The notes beneath the pieces were generated by a model, which searched no databases, was not told where the DNA came from, and saw only the letters and a program-made list of their open reading frames with translations. A program made the translations under genes and the position numbers. A DNA stretch of 64,000 nt from Microbacterium aurugineum (GTDB lineage Bacteria; Actinomycetota; Actinomycetes; Actinomycetales; Microbacteriaceae), in the NCBI RefSeq assembly GCF_023101205.1, contig NZ_CP078078.1, positions 1,984,001-2,048,000 on the forward strand, read 5' to 3'. Below, piece by piece: positions 16,161 to 25,547 of this stretch. Every line of letters begins with the position of its first letter. Within the stretch, counting starts at the first letter, position 1.

Positions 16161-17243
16161 TCAGCCCGCCGCGATGATTCGATCGGCCGTCTCGCGCGCC
16201 CAGGTCTCGGCCGCCGCGAGCGTCTCGACGGTCAAGGCGTCGGGAGCGTCATGGGCGTCGATGACGCGGGCGATCGTGTCGACGATGCCGAGGAACGACA
16301 GCCGTCCCTCGTGGAACGCGTCGACGGCCTGCTCGTTGGCGGAGTTGTAGACCGCGGGGAAGGTCCCGCCGGCGCGACCGACCGCCTTCGCCAGGGCGAC
16401 GGAGGGAAAAGCCTCTCTGTCGAGCGGTTCGAACGTCCAGGACGTCGCTTGCGTCCAATCCAACGGCCGTCCAACGCCCCCGACACGGTGCGGCCAATCC
16501 AGCCCCAGGGAGATGGGCAGGCGCATGTCGGGCGGTGACGCCTGCGCGATGGTCGAACCATCGATGAACTCGACCATCGAGTGCACGATCGACTGCGGAT
16601 GCACGACGACCTCGATGTCGTCGTAAGCGACGTCGAAGAGCAGGTGTGCCTCGATCACCTCGAGCCCCTTGTTCACCAAGGTCGCCGAGTTCGTCGTGAC
16701 CATGCGCCCCATGTCCCAGGTCGGGTGCGCCAGAGCCTCGGCGGGGGTCACCTCGGTGAGTTCTGCGCGGGAGCGCCCTCGGAACGGGCCGCCGGATGCG
16801 GTCACCACGAGGCGCCGCACCTCGGCGTGGGTGCCGGCGAGCAGCGCCTGCGCCAACGCCGAGTGCTCGGAGTCGACCGGGACGATCTGCCCCGGCGCGG
16901 CAGCGGCCAGGACGAGGTCACCGCCGACGATCAAGGATTCCTTGTTCGCCAGCGCGAGAGTGCGCCCCGCGTGCAGCGCGGCCAGCGTCGAGCCGAGACC
17001 GATCGAACCCGTGATGGCGTTGAGAACGACGTCGGCCTCGACGTCGCGCACGAGCTGCTCGGCGTCGACGGCTCCGAGCGCCGTGTGCTCGACGCGGAAT
17101 TCCTCAGCCTGCGCCTCCAGCATCTCGCGGTTGGATCCTGCGGCGAGACCGACGAGTTCGAATCGCCGGGGGTTGGCGCGGATGACATCCAGCGCCTGGG
17201 TGCCGATGGAGCCGGTGGAGCCGAGGACGATGATGCGACGCAT
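16161..17243 (-). CDS. dxr: 1-deoxy-D-xylulose 5-phosphate reductoisomerase
   Basis: An NADPH-dependent enzyme that converts DXP to 2-C-methylerythritol 4-phosphate, the committing step of the MEP pathway and the target of fosmidomycin. The 360 residues show the nucleotide-binding GSTGSIGTQ at 8-16, NKES near 125, PVDSEHSA, the flexible-loop region with SGGPFRG and HPTWDMG, and [10 protein letters not shown] with the metal ligands. It is somewhat shorter than E. coli Dxr (398 aa) because of a trimmed C-terminus. It is upstream of rip and ispG on the same strand, as in other actinobacteria. Confidence 0.97.
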   Translation of the reverse strand: MRRIIVLGSTGSIGTQALDVIRANPRRFELVGLAAGSNREMLEAQAEEFRVEHTALGAVDAEQLVRDVEADVVLNAITGSIGLGSTLAALHAGRTLALANKESLIVGGDLVLAAAAPGQIVPVDSEHSALAQALLAGTHAEVRRLVVTASGGPFRGRSRAELTEVTPAEALAHPTWDMGRMVTTNSATLVNKGLEVIEAHLLFDVAYDDIEVVVHPQSIVHSMVEFIDGSTIAQASPPDMRLPISLGLDWPHRVGGVGRPLDWTQATSWTFEPLDREAFPSVALAKAVGRAGGTFPAVYNSANEQAVDAFHEGRLSFLGIVDTIARVIDAHDAPDALTVETLAAAETWARETADRIIAAG

Positions 17244-17280
17244 GACGCCAGCCTAGGACACGTCCTGGATACCGCCCCTG

Positions 17281-18237
17281 CTACTGCTGGACGGGCGTGG
17301 TGGCGAGGATGTCCACGACGAAGACGAGGCTCTCCTTCTGGAGCTCGTGACCTTCACTCGCGCCGTAGCCGTCGGACGGCGGCATCACGACGATGACCTG
17401 CGAGCCGACCTTCTGCCCTTCGAGAGCCTTCTGGAAGCCCGCGACGACGCCGGTGGTCTGGAACTGTGCCGGTGCAGCGTCGCGGCTCCAGCTCGAGTCG
17501 AACTCCTCGCCGTCCGACCACTTGACGCCCAGATACTGCACGACGACGAGGTCGCCGGCTCCGACGGTCGGTCCGTCGCCCTGCGCGAGGACAGCAACCT
17601 TGGTCTCGGTCGGTGCATCACCCTCGGGGATCTTGATCGAGGGTTTGCCGTCATCATCGAGCGTGACCGTCGGCATGCCGGGGGTCGGGTCGACGGGGGT
17701 TCCGGTGGCGATTTCGGGCAGCTGCTCGACGGCCTGTGCGTAGACGACCACGTTGTTCGCGCCCTCGCCCAGCGCACTGCCGGGCAGCGAGAGCACGACG
17801 CGTGAGCCGACCGGCTCGCACTCGAGAGCGGCGACGAAGAGCGAGGACTGGTTGGTGTCGAGGAGCACGGGCAGCACCCCTCCCTCGCCGCGAGCGGAGG
17901 AATCGAGCACCTCGTTGGTCGTCGCATCCACGATCTGGTACTGGACCGAGACCAGGTCGTTGACGAGCACGTCGTCCCCGTCGCCCGCAGAGACGACCGT
18001 CCGCTCGACGCCCGCGAAAGCCGCGTCAGACGGGACGGTCACCTTCGTGTCGGCGCCCTCTCCCTCGACGACGACGGCATCAGAGGTCTCACCCGGCTGC
18101 GCGTCCAGAGCACACGTGCTCGAAGCCGACGGGTCGGGCGTGCCGGAGCTCGACGGCGCGGAACTGCCGGAACAGCCCGCCAGCAGCAGGGTCGCCGCGG
18201 CGACGGTGGACAGGACGATGAGCGGACGCTTGCGCAC
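17281..18237 (-). CDS. FKBP-type peptidyl-prolyl isomerase lipoprotein
   Basis: A secreted folding factor of 318 residues. The N-terminus is a lipoprotein signal (VLSTVAAATLLLAGC), so it is anchored by a lipidated Cys on the outer face of the membrane. A Ser/Pro-rich linker follows. A degenerate FKBP-like half lies at about residues 75-175, and a canonical FKBP domain fills the last 110 residues (VVVQYLGVKWSDGEEFDSSW, VIVVMPPSDGYG, LVFVVDILA). The true start is the GTG preceded by GAGGTC; the much longer ORF reads through the upstream intergenic region. It is a single gene, divergent from the acyltransferase. Confidence 0.9.
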   Translation of the reverse strand: MRKRPLIVLSTVAAATLLLAGCSGSSAPSSSGTPDPSASSTCALDAQPGETSDAVVVEGEGADTKVTVPSDAAFAGVERTVVSAGDGDDVLVNDLVSVQYQIVDATTNEVLDSSARGEGGVLPVLLDTNQSSLFVAALECEPVGSRVVLSLPGSALGEGANNVVVYAQAVEQLPEIATGTPVDPTPGMPTVTLDDDGKPSIKIPEGDAPTETKVAVLAQGDGPTVGAGDLVVVQYLGVKWSDGEEFDSSWSRDAAPAQFQTTGVVAGFQKALEGQKVGSQVIVVMPPSDGYGASEGHELQKESLVFVVDILATTPVQQ

Positions 18238-18360
18238 AGTGGGACCTCGGGATCGCGGGCGGGACACCCCATCCTCCCCCATACCCCTTTGCCCCGGCTG
18301 GGAGGCGCGGCGGAACTCTTCATTCCCACACGAGCATGGATCCGGGAGTAACCTGCTCTG

Positions 18361-19158
18361 ATGACCTCTGAGCAGTCCGTCGAGCCCGAATCGTCGCCCG
18401 CAGAGGGATCCTCGCCCGCTGAGACCGCGAAACCACGCCATGCCGGCTTCGCGTACACCCTCGGCCGCAGCCTCATCACCCCGCTCGCCCGCCTCGTGTA
18501 CCGGCCCCGTATCGAAGGTCGCGATCGGGTGCCGCTGACCGGGCCCGTCATCTTCGCGAGCAATCACCTCTCGTTCATCGACTCGATCGCGATCCCCGTC
18601 GCCGCGCCCCGTCCGGTGCACTTCCTCGCGAAGTCCGCCTACTTCGAGGGCACCGGCTTCCAAGGCTGGATGAGCAAGACGTTCTTCGAGTCCATCGGAG
18701 CCATCCCTGTGCGACGCGGGGCCGGCCAAGCAGCACTGGACGCGCTGGATCTGCAGCGGCAGCTCCTCGATGAGGGCCTCGCGGTGGCGCTGTATCCGGA
18801 AGGCACACGCTCCACGGACGGTCGACTCTACAAGGGCCGCACCGGTGTCGCCTTCCTCGCCTTGCAGACAGGCGCGCCCGTCGTCCCGGTCGGGCTGATC
18901 GGCACGGACAAGGTGATGCCCGTGGGGGCCAAGGTCCCGACGCTCTCGGAGCGCATCACGGTCCGCTTCGGCGAGCCACTCGATCTGTCTCCGCACGGTC
19001 CCGCGACGAGCGGACGTGCGCGCCGCCTCGCCACCGATGAGATCATGGCCGCGATCCACGGATTGTCGGGCCAGGAGCTCGCGGGGGCCTACAACGAGGC
19101 ACCGGCGCAGAGCACCATCGAGAAGATCAAGCAGGCGCTCCCCCACGAACGTCGCTGA
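18361..19158 (+). CDS. 1-acyl-sn-glycerol-3-phosphate acyltransferase (PlsC family)
   Basis: A membrane-associated acyltransferase that makes phosphatidic acid from lysophosphatidic acid and an acyl donor. The 265 residues carry the catalytic NHLSFID motif (H69 and D74), the acceptor-binding GAIPVRRG motif at about 113-120, PEGTR at 146-150, and VVPVGLIG. A disordered Glu/Ser-rich N-terminal tail of about 28 residues precedes the domain. Genomes of this group carry several PlsC paralogues, so the exact lipid substrate is uncertain. Confidence 0.9.
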   Translation: MTSEQSVEPESSPAEGSSPAETAKPRHAGFAYTLGRSLITPLARLVYRPRIEGRDRVPLTGPVIFASNHLSFIDSIAIPVAAPRPVHFLAKSAYFEGTGFQGWMSKTFFESIGAIPVRRGAGQAALDALDLQRQLLDEGLAVALYPEGTRSTDGRLYKGRTGVAFLALQTGAPVVPVGLIGTDKVMPVGAKVPTLSERITVRFGEPLDLSPHGPATSGRARRLATDEIMAAIHGLSGQELAGAYNEAPAQSTIEKIKQALPHERR

Positions 19159-19173
19159 CGGTCCACCGCATCT

Positions 19174-19668
19174 CTACGCGAGCGCGCTGATCTTCGCCTC
19201 GTGGCGCACGGGGAAGTTCATCGAGTTGGCGATGAAGCACCATTGGTTCGCCAACTCGTGCGCCCGCTCTGCGGCTTCGATCATCGACGCCTCCGCGACC
19301 ACGACATCGGGGCGGAGCATCACCTCCACGAAGGCCCCTCCCCCTTTTCCGTCCTCGCGCATCATCCCGCTGGCGTCGTCGCTGTAGGAGACGACGACCA
19401 CACCCAGCGTCACGCAGGCATGCAGGTATGACAGCAGGTGGCACTCGGAGAGAGATGCCAGCAGCAGATCCTCCGGATTCCACCGTGCAGGGTCCCCGCG
19501 GAACGGTTTGTCGGCGGATGCGAGGAGCTCCGGCTTTCCGCTGACTTCGATGGTCACGTCACGGCGGTAGTCGCGGTAGCCGGATGTGCCTGTTCCGAGA
19601 TTGCCGGTCCACGTCGCGGTGAGTGCGTAGTGGTGTTCGCCGAGGGCGCGGGAAGTCGACTGTGCCAT
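19174..19668 (-). CDS. OsmC family protein
   Basis: A thiol-dependent peroxidase-fold protein of 164 residues. Family features are HHYALTATWTGN at the N-terminus, NPEDLLLASLSECH at about 66-79 with the first conserved Cys, and a second Cys in the helix ANQWCFIANSM near the end. OsmC/Ohr proteins reduce organic hydroperoxides using these two cysteines. The second Cys here is in a non-standard sequence context, so activity is likely but not assured. I chose the internal ATG (MAQSTS). It is convergent with the acyltransferase and divergent from the asparaginase. Confidence 0.88.
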   Translation of the reverse strand: MAQSTSRALGEHHYALTATWTGNLGTGTSGYRDYRRDVTIEVSGKPELLASADKPFRGDPARWNPEDLLLASLSECHLLSYLHACVTLGVVVVSYSDDASGMMREDGKGGGAFVEVMLRPDVVVAEASMIEAAERAHELANQWCFIANSMNFPVRHEAKISALA

Positions 19669-19735
19669 GTCGCCAGTCTGCCAGCCCCGTGCGACGTCGG
19701 CGGAGCGACCAGGCCTCCGGCGATAGAGTTGACGG

Positions 19736-20731
19736 GTGCTGGAGACTCTCACCATTCAGGATTCCGTGGAACTCGCCGTCGTCGAGCGGAGCGGTTTCGT
19801 CGAATCGCGTCACGTCGGAGCCGCGGTCGTGCTGTCCTCCGACGGTGATGTCATCGCCCGCCACGGCAACGTCGACGCCCTGATCCTCCCTCGTTCGAGT
19901 CTCAAGCCCCTGCAGGCCGTCGCCTGCATCACCGCCGGTGCCGTCTTGGAGGGCGAGCAGCTCGCCATCTCCACCGCGAGCCACGTCGGCACCGATCGGC
20001 ACGCCTCCGTGGTGCGCGACATGCTCACCGAAGGCGGGCTGACGGAAGACCACCTCGGTTGCCCGGCGTCGTGGCCGACCGACTCCGCCAGCCGCGACGA
20101 ACTCGTCCGCGAGCACGGCGAGCCCTCGCGGGTACGGATGCCCTGTTCGGGAAAGCACGCCGCGATGCTGCGCGCCTGCGTGGCGACCGGCTGGCCGACG
20201 GACGGTTACCTCGACCCCGCTCATCCTCTCCAGGCGCACATCCGCGACGTCGTCGAGCGCCTGACGGGCGAGAAAGTGGCACACACGGCGATCGATGGCT
20301 GCGGCGCCCCCGTGCACGCGATCACGCTCACGGGCCTGGCGCGCTCGATCCATCGCATCGGCACGGCATCCGACCGTTCGCCGTTCGCCCTCCATCGGGT
20401 GGCGGGTTCGCTGGTCCGCGCAGTGCGGGAGAACCCCTGGGCGATCGAGGGCCCTGGTCGGCCCGACACCATCGCGATCGAGAAGCTCGGAGTGTTCGCC
20501 AAGTTCGGAGCCGAAGGCATCATGGTGATGGTCGCCCCGAACGGCACGACCGTGGCGCTGAAGGTCCTGGACGGAGCGACCCGCGCAGCGACGATCGTGG
20601 CCGCCACGCTGCTCGCCCGCTCAGGCGGCCTGGGTGACACCGACGTCGCGACGCTGGCGGAGGCTCTGCCCCTGGGCGTGTCCGGCGGTGGCTCGATCGT
20701 CGGGACCATCCGCCCGAGCGCCGCCATCTGA
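19736..20731 (+). CDS. Asparaginase II family protein
   Basis: A protein of 331 residues matching the Asparaginase_II family (Rhizobium etli AnsA type), which hydrolyses asparagine to aspartate and ammonia and is unrelated to E. coli asparaginases. Recognisable motifs are VVERSGFVESRH, HVGTDRHASVV, MPCSGKHAAML, TAIDGCGAP and FAKFGAEGIM; the paired SGKH and DGCG segments hold the Ser-Lys and zinc-Cys residues of the active site. The GTG start follows a TAGAGT box and lacks a ribosome site. It is transcribed divergently from OsmC. Confidence 0.9.
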   Translation: MLETLTIQDSVELAVVERSGFVESRHVGAAVVLSSDGDVIARHGNVDALILPRSSLKPLQAVACITAGAVLEGEQLAISTASHVGTDRHASVVRDMLTEGGLTEDHLGCPASWPTDSASRDELVREHGEPSRVRMPCSGKHAAMLRACVATGWPTDGYLDPAHPLQAHIRDVVERLTGEKVAHTAIDGCGAPVHAITLTGLARSIHRIGTASDRSPFALHRVAGSLVRAVRENPWAIEGPGRPDTIAIEKLGVFAKFGAEGIMVMVAPNGTTVALKVLDGATRAATIVAATLLARSGGLGDTDVATLAEALPLGVSGGGSIVGTIRPSAAI

Positions 20732-20775
20732 GGCGCGAGCGGTCGGCTCACGGGCTCTCGAAGATCCGCTGGTCC

Positions 20776-23538
20776 TCACGGCGTCAGCTCCGCGAGGATC
20801 ACTCGGCGCGGCGACTCCGCTCCCCGAACGGACCAGGCCCGTCCTGCATGCGACCGTGCAAAGGGCGGGAGTTCGCGGACCCCCGCGAGCTGCCGCAGGT
20901 CCGCCGGCTGCTCCGCTCGGATCACGACCTCTCCTTCGGCGCGGATGCGCTGCCACGACGACCAGTTTCGTTGCCAGGTCTCGGCATCGGCGACCAGGAT
21001 GCGGTGACCGTCCGGCAGGGTCGGCTCTGCACCGACGAGAACCACTTCGAAGCCGGCGTGCGCATCGCGTAACCGCGACGCTGTCGCCCTCGCGCCGGCG
21101 CTGACGATCGCGGTGACGGCACACGACGGCGACCACGTCGTCATCGCGGGCGGCTCGATCGGGTCGATCGGCTCGCCGACGCCGTCGTGGTCGTCATCGA
21201 CCCAGGCGAGCTGGACCTCCCGGTCACCGATCCACGCGCGCCCGGGGCTGCGGTCGCGGAGGAACGCGGATGCCTCACCTCCGGCCGCGAGGTGCTCGAC
21301 CCGAGTCGCCATGCGCAGGAGCGCGCGGCGCGGAAGTGCATCGAGCACGCGTCCCACCGCTCCCGTCGATCGGCCGGCGGTCACGGCGAACGTCGTCCCC
21401 GCGCCGGAGCGCAGCAGGTGTTCCCAGCGTTGGGCGAACTGCTGGCCGTAGTCCGGCGGGAAGCCCGCGACGAGCGCGTCGAGGTCGTCGCAGAGCACGA
21501 GAGGGGGGACCCGCTCCTCGCCCGAGCTCCATGCGTCGACGAGATCCCATGCGCCCTCGAGGTCCCGCGGCACCCAGACGGTGTCCGTGCCGGAGCGCTG
21601 CGCCGCGAGAACTCGCAGGGCCGTTGTGCGTCCCGATCCCGACGCCCCGAGGAACACCAGTCCCCGCTCCTGCCCGCAGTGCAACGTCTCCAGCGGTTGC
21701 ATCTGCTGTGTCGGTTCGTCTGCCCGGCCGAGGATCACCACGTCACCCGACGCGCGGTCAGGCGCCGTGAGCAGATCGCCGAGCGGAAGCCGCGAGGGAA
21801 GCGCGGGAAGCCACGGGCTGCGTGGTGGCGCGGTCTCCGCCCAGCGCAATCCGATGCCGCGCAACTCGGTGGCTCCGGTGAGCGCGACCCGCACGGCGAT
21901 CGGTTCCGAGTCTGAGGGTCGCCGCACGAGCCCGACCCCGCGGGAAGCAGCACCGCCGGGAAGCTCGGCCGCAGCATCGGTGCCGATCATCGCCCTGCTG
22001 TCGGCCGCGTCCCCCACCCGCAGACTGATACGAAGCGGACAATTGGCGGCGAGTGCGTCTCGCACCACACCGGTCGCGCGCTGCGTACCGAGGATGAGAT
22101 GCATGCCCAAAGCGCGTCCTCGGGCCGCCACGTCGATGAACACCGCCCCGAGATCGGGGTGCTCGGCCAACAGCGCCGCGAACTCGTCCACGACGATGAC
22201 CAACCGCGGAATCCCGACCTCACGCACATCCCGGGCCCCTGCGGCCGCCAAGAGCGCCTCACGCCGACGGAGCTCCGCAGTGAGGCTCGAGACGCCACGC
22301 CGTGCGCCTTCCTCATCGAGGTCCGTGATCACCGCCGCGACCTGTCGCAGCGCCCTCAGCGGCTCGAAGGCCGTGCCACCCTTGAAGTCAGCCAGGAGGA
22401 AGGTCACCCTGTCGGGGCCGTGGTGCGCAGCGATCGCGGTGACCCAGCTGACGAGCAACTCGCTCTTGCCCGTCCCCGTCGTGCCGGTGACGATGGCATG
22501 CGGACCGTCCTCGACGATGTCGAGCATGACATCGCCGTACGCGCTCCGTCCGATCGCCGCGGGCAGACCTTCGCCGGCGTGCGGCTGTTCCAGCTCGTGC
22601 AAGGAGACCACGTCCGGGAGCACGTCGGCGCCGTCGCTCCGCGCTGCGTGTTCTTCGGCGACCTGACCCACTTGGGCGAGCGACAGGCACTCGACCGCAA
22701 GCGTCGACGTCCCGTTCGGCGTACGGAGGTTCGCTCGTCCCGGCTCGATGACGTCGATCACGGTGGTGATCCCCTCGGGTACCTCTGTGTCGGCGGGGAC
22801 GAGCCAGATCAGTGCATCCGCCTCCACGCGACCGGAGTCAGGCGTCCCGACGCCGAGGCGAAAGCTGCTTCGACGCGAACGTCGCGCATGCGGCAGCGCG
22901 GCGAGGCCGCAATCGTCGAGGGCGGTGCCCACCAACGACAGCTGTGCAGCACCGAAACGCAGACCGAGCTGCACCACCAACGCCCGCGCGACGGCGAAGA
23001 TCACCGGTCGCGCCCCGCGTATGCAGACGCCCCCACCCAGTCGGACCACGATCGGCGCGTCTTCGAGGACGCCGGAACGTTGACGGAACTCGCGGCCACG
23101 GCTGTCGTCTCCCCCGCTACAACGGACCCCGCTCGCGACGCTGCCGGTGCCCACGACGAGGGAGGTCTCCGCATCGGGCGGCTGTGCCCCGCGGAGGGGC
23201 GGCTGCGTGAGGCAGACGGAAGCGTCGGGCAGACGGAGCCACAGCGCTTCACGCTCAGCCCGATGGCGGCGGATCAGGTCTGCGTCGACCGCGGCCCAGT
23301 TCCGCTCCGCATCAGCCTCACCCTGCCGACGTTCGCGGCGTCGGTTTCGGGCCGCATCGAGGAACGAAGCCGCCATCATCAACGGGCCCAATGCCGCGAA
23401 GCAGAGCGCGAACAGCGAACCGGTGATCAGCCACAGCGCCACACCCCCGACCACCGGGACGACGGCCGCCAGAAACGGCAGCCCAGCGCGGCGAGAGGCT
23501 GCGGGGGCCGCCGGGAGAACGATCGGAAGAGATTCCAT
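20776..23538 (-). CDS. FtsK/SpoIIIE-domain ATPase, EccC-like, orphan
   Basis: A membrane ATPase of 920 residues. Two transmembrane helices lie at about 20-60, followed by a basic stalk. The first FtsK/SpoIIIE domain is canonical: TGTTGTGKSELL with K358 and Walker B VIVVDEFAAL with D451-E452. A second domain has a degenerate P-loop, GASGSGRTT, with Arg637 in place of Lys. This layout matches EccC motors of type VII secretion more than the DNA translocase FtsK, because no gamma domain is present. EccC usually has three ATPase domains; here there are two. No WXG100, EccB, EccD or mycosin gene is adjacent. It follows a PP2C phosphatase by 58 nt on the same strand. Confidence 0.85.
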   Translation of the reverse strand: MESLPIVLPAAPAASRRAGLPFLAAVVPVVGGVALWLITGSLFALCFAALGPLMMAASFLDAARNRRRERRQGEADAERNWAAVDADLIRRHRAEREALWLRLPDASVCLTQPPLRGAQPPDAETSLVVGTGSVASGVRCSGGDDSRGREFRQRSGVLEDAPIVVRLGGGVCIRGARPVIFAVARALVVQLGLRFGAAQLSLVGTALDDCGLAALPHARRSRRSSFRLGVGTPDSGRVEADALIWLVPADTEVPEGITTVIDVIEPGRANLRTPNGTSTLAVECLSLAQVGQVAEEHAARSDGADVLPDVVSLHELEQPHAGEGLPAAIGRSAYGDVMLDIVEDGPHAIVTGTTGTGKSELLVSWVTAIAAHHGPDRVTFLLADFKGGTAFEPLRALRQVAAVITDLDEEGARRGVSSLTAELRRREALLAAAGARDVREVGIPRLVIVVDEFAALLAEHPDLGAVFIDVAARGRALGMHLILGTQRATGVVRDALAANCPLRISLRVGDAADSRAMIGTDAAAELPGGAASRGVGLVRRPSDSEPIAVRVALTGATELRGIGLRWAETAPPRSPWLPALPSRLPLGDLLTAPDRASGDVVILGRADEPTQQMQPLETLHCGQERGLVFLGASGSGRTTALRVLAAQRSGTDTVWVPRDLEGAWDLVDAWSSGEERVPPLVLCDDLDALVAGFPPDYGQQFAQRWEHLLRSGAGTTFAVTAGRSTGAVGRVLDALPRRALLRMATRVEHLAAGGEASAFLRDRSPGRAWIGDREVQLAWVDDDHDGVGEPIDPIEPPAMTTWSPSCAVTAIVSAGARATASRLRDAHAGFEVVLVGAEPTLPDGHRILVADAETWQRNWSSWQRIRAEGEVVIRAEQPADLRQLAGVRELPPFARSHAGRAWSVRGAESPRRVILAELTP

Positions 23539-23596
23539 GCCACCCAGTGGACCGCACGGACGTCAGAGGAACGGCGCTCTCCACAGCGCTGAGCGA

Positions 23597-24394
23597 CTAT
23601 TCCGAGGTGTCTTCGGGTGGGGAGGAGGAGTCGCTGTCGTCCTCGATCTGGACGATGATGAGCGTCACGTTGTCACGCCCACCGTTCTCCAAGGCGGCCG
23701 CGAGCATGGCATCGACGCCTGCCGCTGGATCGCTGTTGGCCCGGAGGAAGTGCTGGATCCCGTAGTCGGTGAGCTCCTTCGTGAGCCCGTCGGAGCAGAT
23801 CACGAACCGATCCCCCGCGCGCACGTCTAGGGTGACGTAGTCCGGTGCAGTGAGTTCGCTCGCCCCCACCGCCCGCGTGATCACGTTGCTGTACGGATGC
23901 CCTTCCGCCTCCTCGGGGCTGAGCTTGCCTGCCGCGATCAGCTCCTGGACCACGGAGTGATCCGTCGTCACCTGTACGAGCCGGTCATCGCGGAGCAGAT
24001 ACACCCGCGAGTCCCCGATGTTCAACGCCACCCAGTGCGCATCTTCGCCGTCACCGACCAGGAAGACACCCGTGAGCGTGGTGCCGGTGCCTTCGTCGGT
24101 CGTCTCCGGGTGGTCGGCGATGTCAGCCACGGCCAACTCGAGTGCTTTCTCGATCGCCGGCCCGTTGACCTCACCGGCAGCGACCACGGCTTGGAGCCGC
24201 GCGACGGTGCTGCTGCTCGCGATCTCGCCGCCGGCATGGCCCCCCATGCCGTCCGCGACGATGAAGAGCGGGTACTCGGCGAGGAACGCGTCCTGATTGA
24301 TCTCGCGGCGGCGACCGAGGTCGGTGGCCCCTGCCCAGGACAGCAGCAGAGGGCGCTGCGCAACCGTGACGCGATGCGTCTTCGTCTCAGCCAC
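23597..24394 (-). CDS. PP2C-type serine/threonine protein phosphatase
   Basis: A cytosolic Mn2+/Mg2+-dependent phosphatase of 265 residues. Metal-binding motifs are visible in order: GRRREINQDAFL, VADGMGGHAGGE near 45-56, GTGTTLTGVFL, NIGDSRVYLL, FVICSDGLTKEL and GGRDNVTLI. The acidic Ser-rich C-terminal tail is probably disordered. The start is a GTG preceded by GGAGG; the ATG at 24445 is too far upstream of a ribosome site. It is the first gene of a two-gene unit with the FtsK/SpoIIIE ATPase. No Ser/Thr kinase gene is in the window. Confidence 0.93.
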   Translation of the reverse strand: MAETKTHRVTVAQRPLLLSWAGATDLGRRREINQDAFLAEYPLFIVADGMGGHAGGEIASSSTVARLQAVVAAGEVNGPAIEKALELAVADIADHPETTDEGTGTTLTGVFLVGDGEDAHWVALNIGDSRVYLLRDDRLVQVTTDHSVVQELIAAGKLSPEEAEGHPYSNVITRAVGASELTAPDYVTLDVRAGDRFVICSDGLTKELTDYGIQHFLRANSDPAAGVDAMLAAALENGGRDNVTLIIVQIEDDSDSSSPPEDTSE

Positions 24395-24475
24395 GTACTG
24401 CCTCCGATGGGCCTGCGACGGATCGGGCGACCGCAGGATACTCACACATCGTAGTAGAACTCCCCCGCACTGCGA

Positions 24476-25459
24476 TCACACTCGTGCGCCCGGGTCTGCG
24501 GGCAGCGGGAACAGACGGTCGATGATCGCGAGATCGGCGGCGTCCGGACGCCAGGCATCACCCGCTGCCGCGTTGGCTTCGACCTGCTCCGCCGATGTCG
24601 CTCCGGCGATGACGCTGGAGACCGCCGGGTGCGCGAGGAGCCACCCGAAAGCCGCCTGCAGCATCGTGATGCCGCGGTCGTCGCAGAAGCGCCGGAAGTC
24701 CTCGAGCGCCTCCCACGGAGCGTCCTCCCAGACATGCCTTCGTGCGGACATGATCCTGCTCGACGCAGGCCCACCATCACGCGTGAACTTCCCGGTGAGG
24801 AGACCGTTGTGCAGCGGGAAGTAGGGGAAGAAGCCCAGCTCGTACCGCTCGGCGGCGGGGAGGACTTCGCGCTCGGCGGCACGCGCCAGCAACGAATAGT
24901 GGTTCTGCGCGGAGATGAACCGTCCGGACGAACGCGCACGGGTCGTGAACTCCGCCTCGGCGATCTCCCATCCGCGGAAGTTCGAGTGCCCGAAGTAGCG
25001 GATCTTCCCCTCGCGCACGAGTTCATCGAGCGCGTCGGTGGTTTCCGCGATCGGCGTCTCCGGGTCAGGCAGGTGCAGTTGGTAGAGATCGATCCAGTCG
25101 GTGCGCAGGCGACGCAGGGACTCCTCGACGGCGCGGCGGATGTATCGACGGGAGCCGCGGGCGGCGGGGAACGCATACCCCATGTCCCGCTCGTGGCCGA
25201 ACTTGGTCGCGAGCACGACGCGATCGCGCCGCCCTTCGAGCGCTTCGCCCATCAGCGTCTCGCTCGCGCCGGCCACCGCACCGTACATGTCGGCCGTGTC
25301 GAAGAACGTGATGCCGTTCGCGAGCGCCGCGTCGATCACCTCTCGCGTTCCGGCAAGGGTCTCGGTGGCCGTCCCCGCGCGCCCGAAGTTGTTGCAGCCG
25401 AGGCCGGTCGCGGAGACGAGAAGACCGGATGCGCCGACTCGGCGCTGCGTCAAGACCAT
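24476..25459 (-). CDS. Aldo/keto reductase
   Basis: An NADPH-dependent oxidoreductase of 327 residues with a TIM-barrel fold. The catalytic tetrad is complete: D54 and Y59 (TFFDTADMYG), K86 (ATKFG) and H129 (DLYQLHL). The cofactor-binding end is visible as AGATSAEQVEANAAA. It resembles the YajO/Tas-like AKR group of general carbonyl reductases. It appears monocistronic. Substrate not predictable. Confidence 0.92.
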   Translation of the reverse strand: MVLTQRRVGASGLLVSATGLGCNNFGRAGTATETLAGTREVIDAALANGITFFDTADMYGAVAGASETLMGEALEGRRDRVVLATKFGHERDMGYAFPAARGSRRYIRRAVEESLRRLRTDWIDLYQLHLPDPETPIAETTDALDELVREGKIRYFGHSNFRGWEIAEAEFTTRARSSGRFISAQNHYSLLARAAEREVLPAAERYELGFFPYFPLHNGLLTGKFTRDGGPASSRIMSARRHVWEDAPWEALEDFRRFCDDRGITMLQAAFGWLLAHPAVSSVIAGATSAEQVEANAAAGDAWRPDAADLAIIDRLFPLPADPGARV

Positions 25460-25505
25460 GTCTCCACGTTAGCGTCCGCTCGGGCCCGGAGACGATCGCA
25501 CACAG

Positions 25506-25539
25506 CACAGAGCCCCCGACCGAAGTCGGGGGCTCTGTG
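25506..25539 (-). terminator. Strong hairpin downstream of the DUF5684 gene
   Basis: A perfect 15-bp stem with a CGAA tetraloop: CACAGAGCCCCCGAC at 25506-25520 and its complement at 25525-25539. It lies between the stop of the DUF5684 gene and the aldo/keto reductase start, both on the minus strand. No long U-tract follows. Confidence 0.8.
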
Positions 25540-25547
25540 TCAGACGG

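Noticed and set aside
20776..24394. Complete type VII secretion locus
   Set aside because: Only an EccC-like ATPase is found; no WXG100, EccB, EccD, EccE or mycosin genes flank it.
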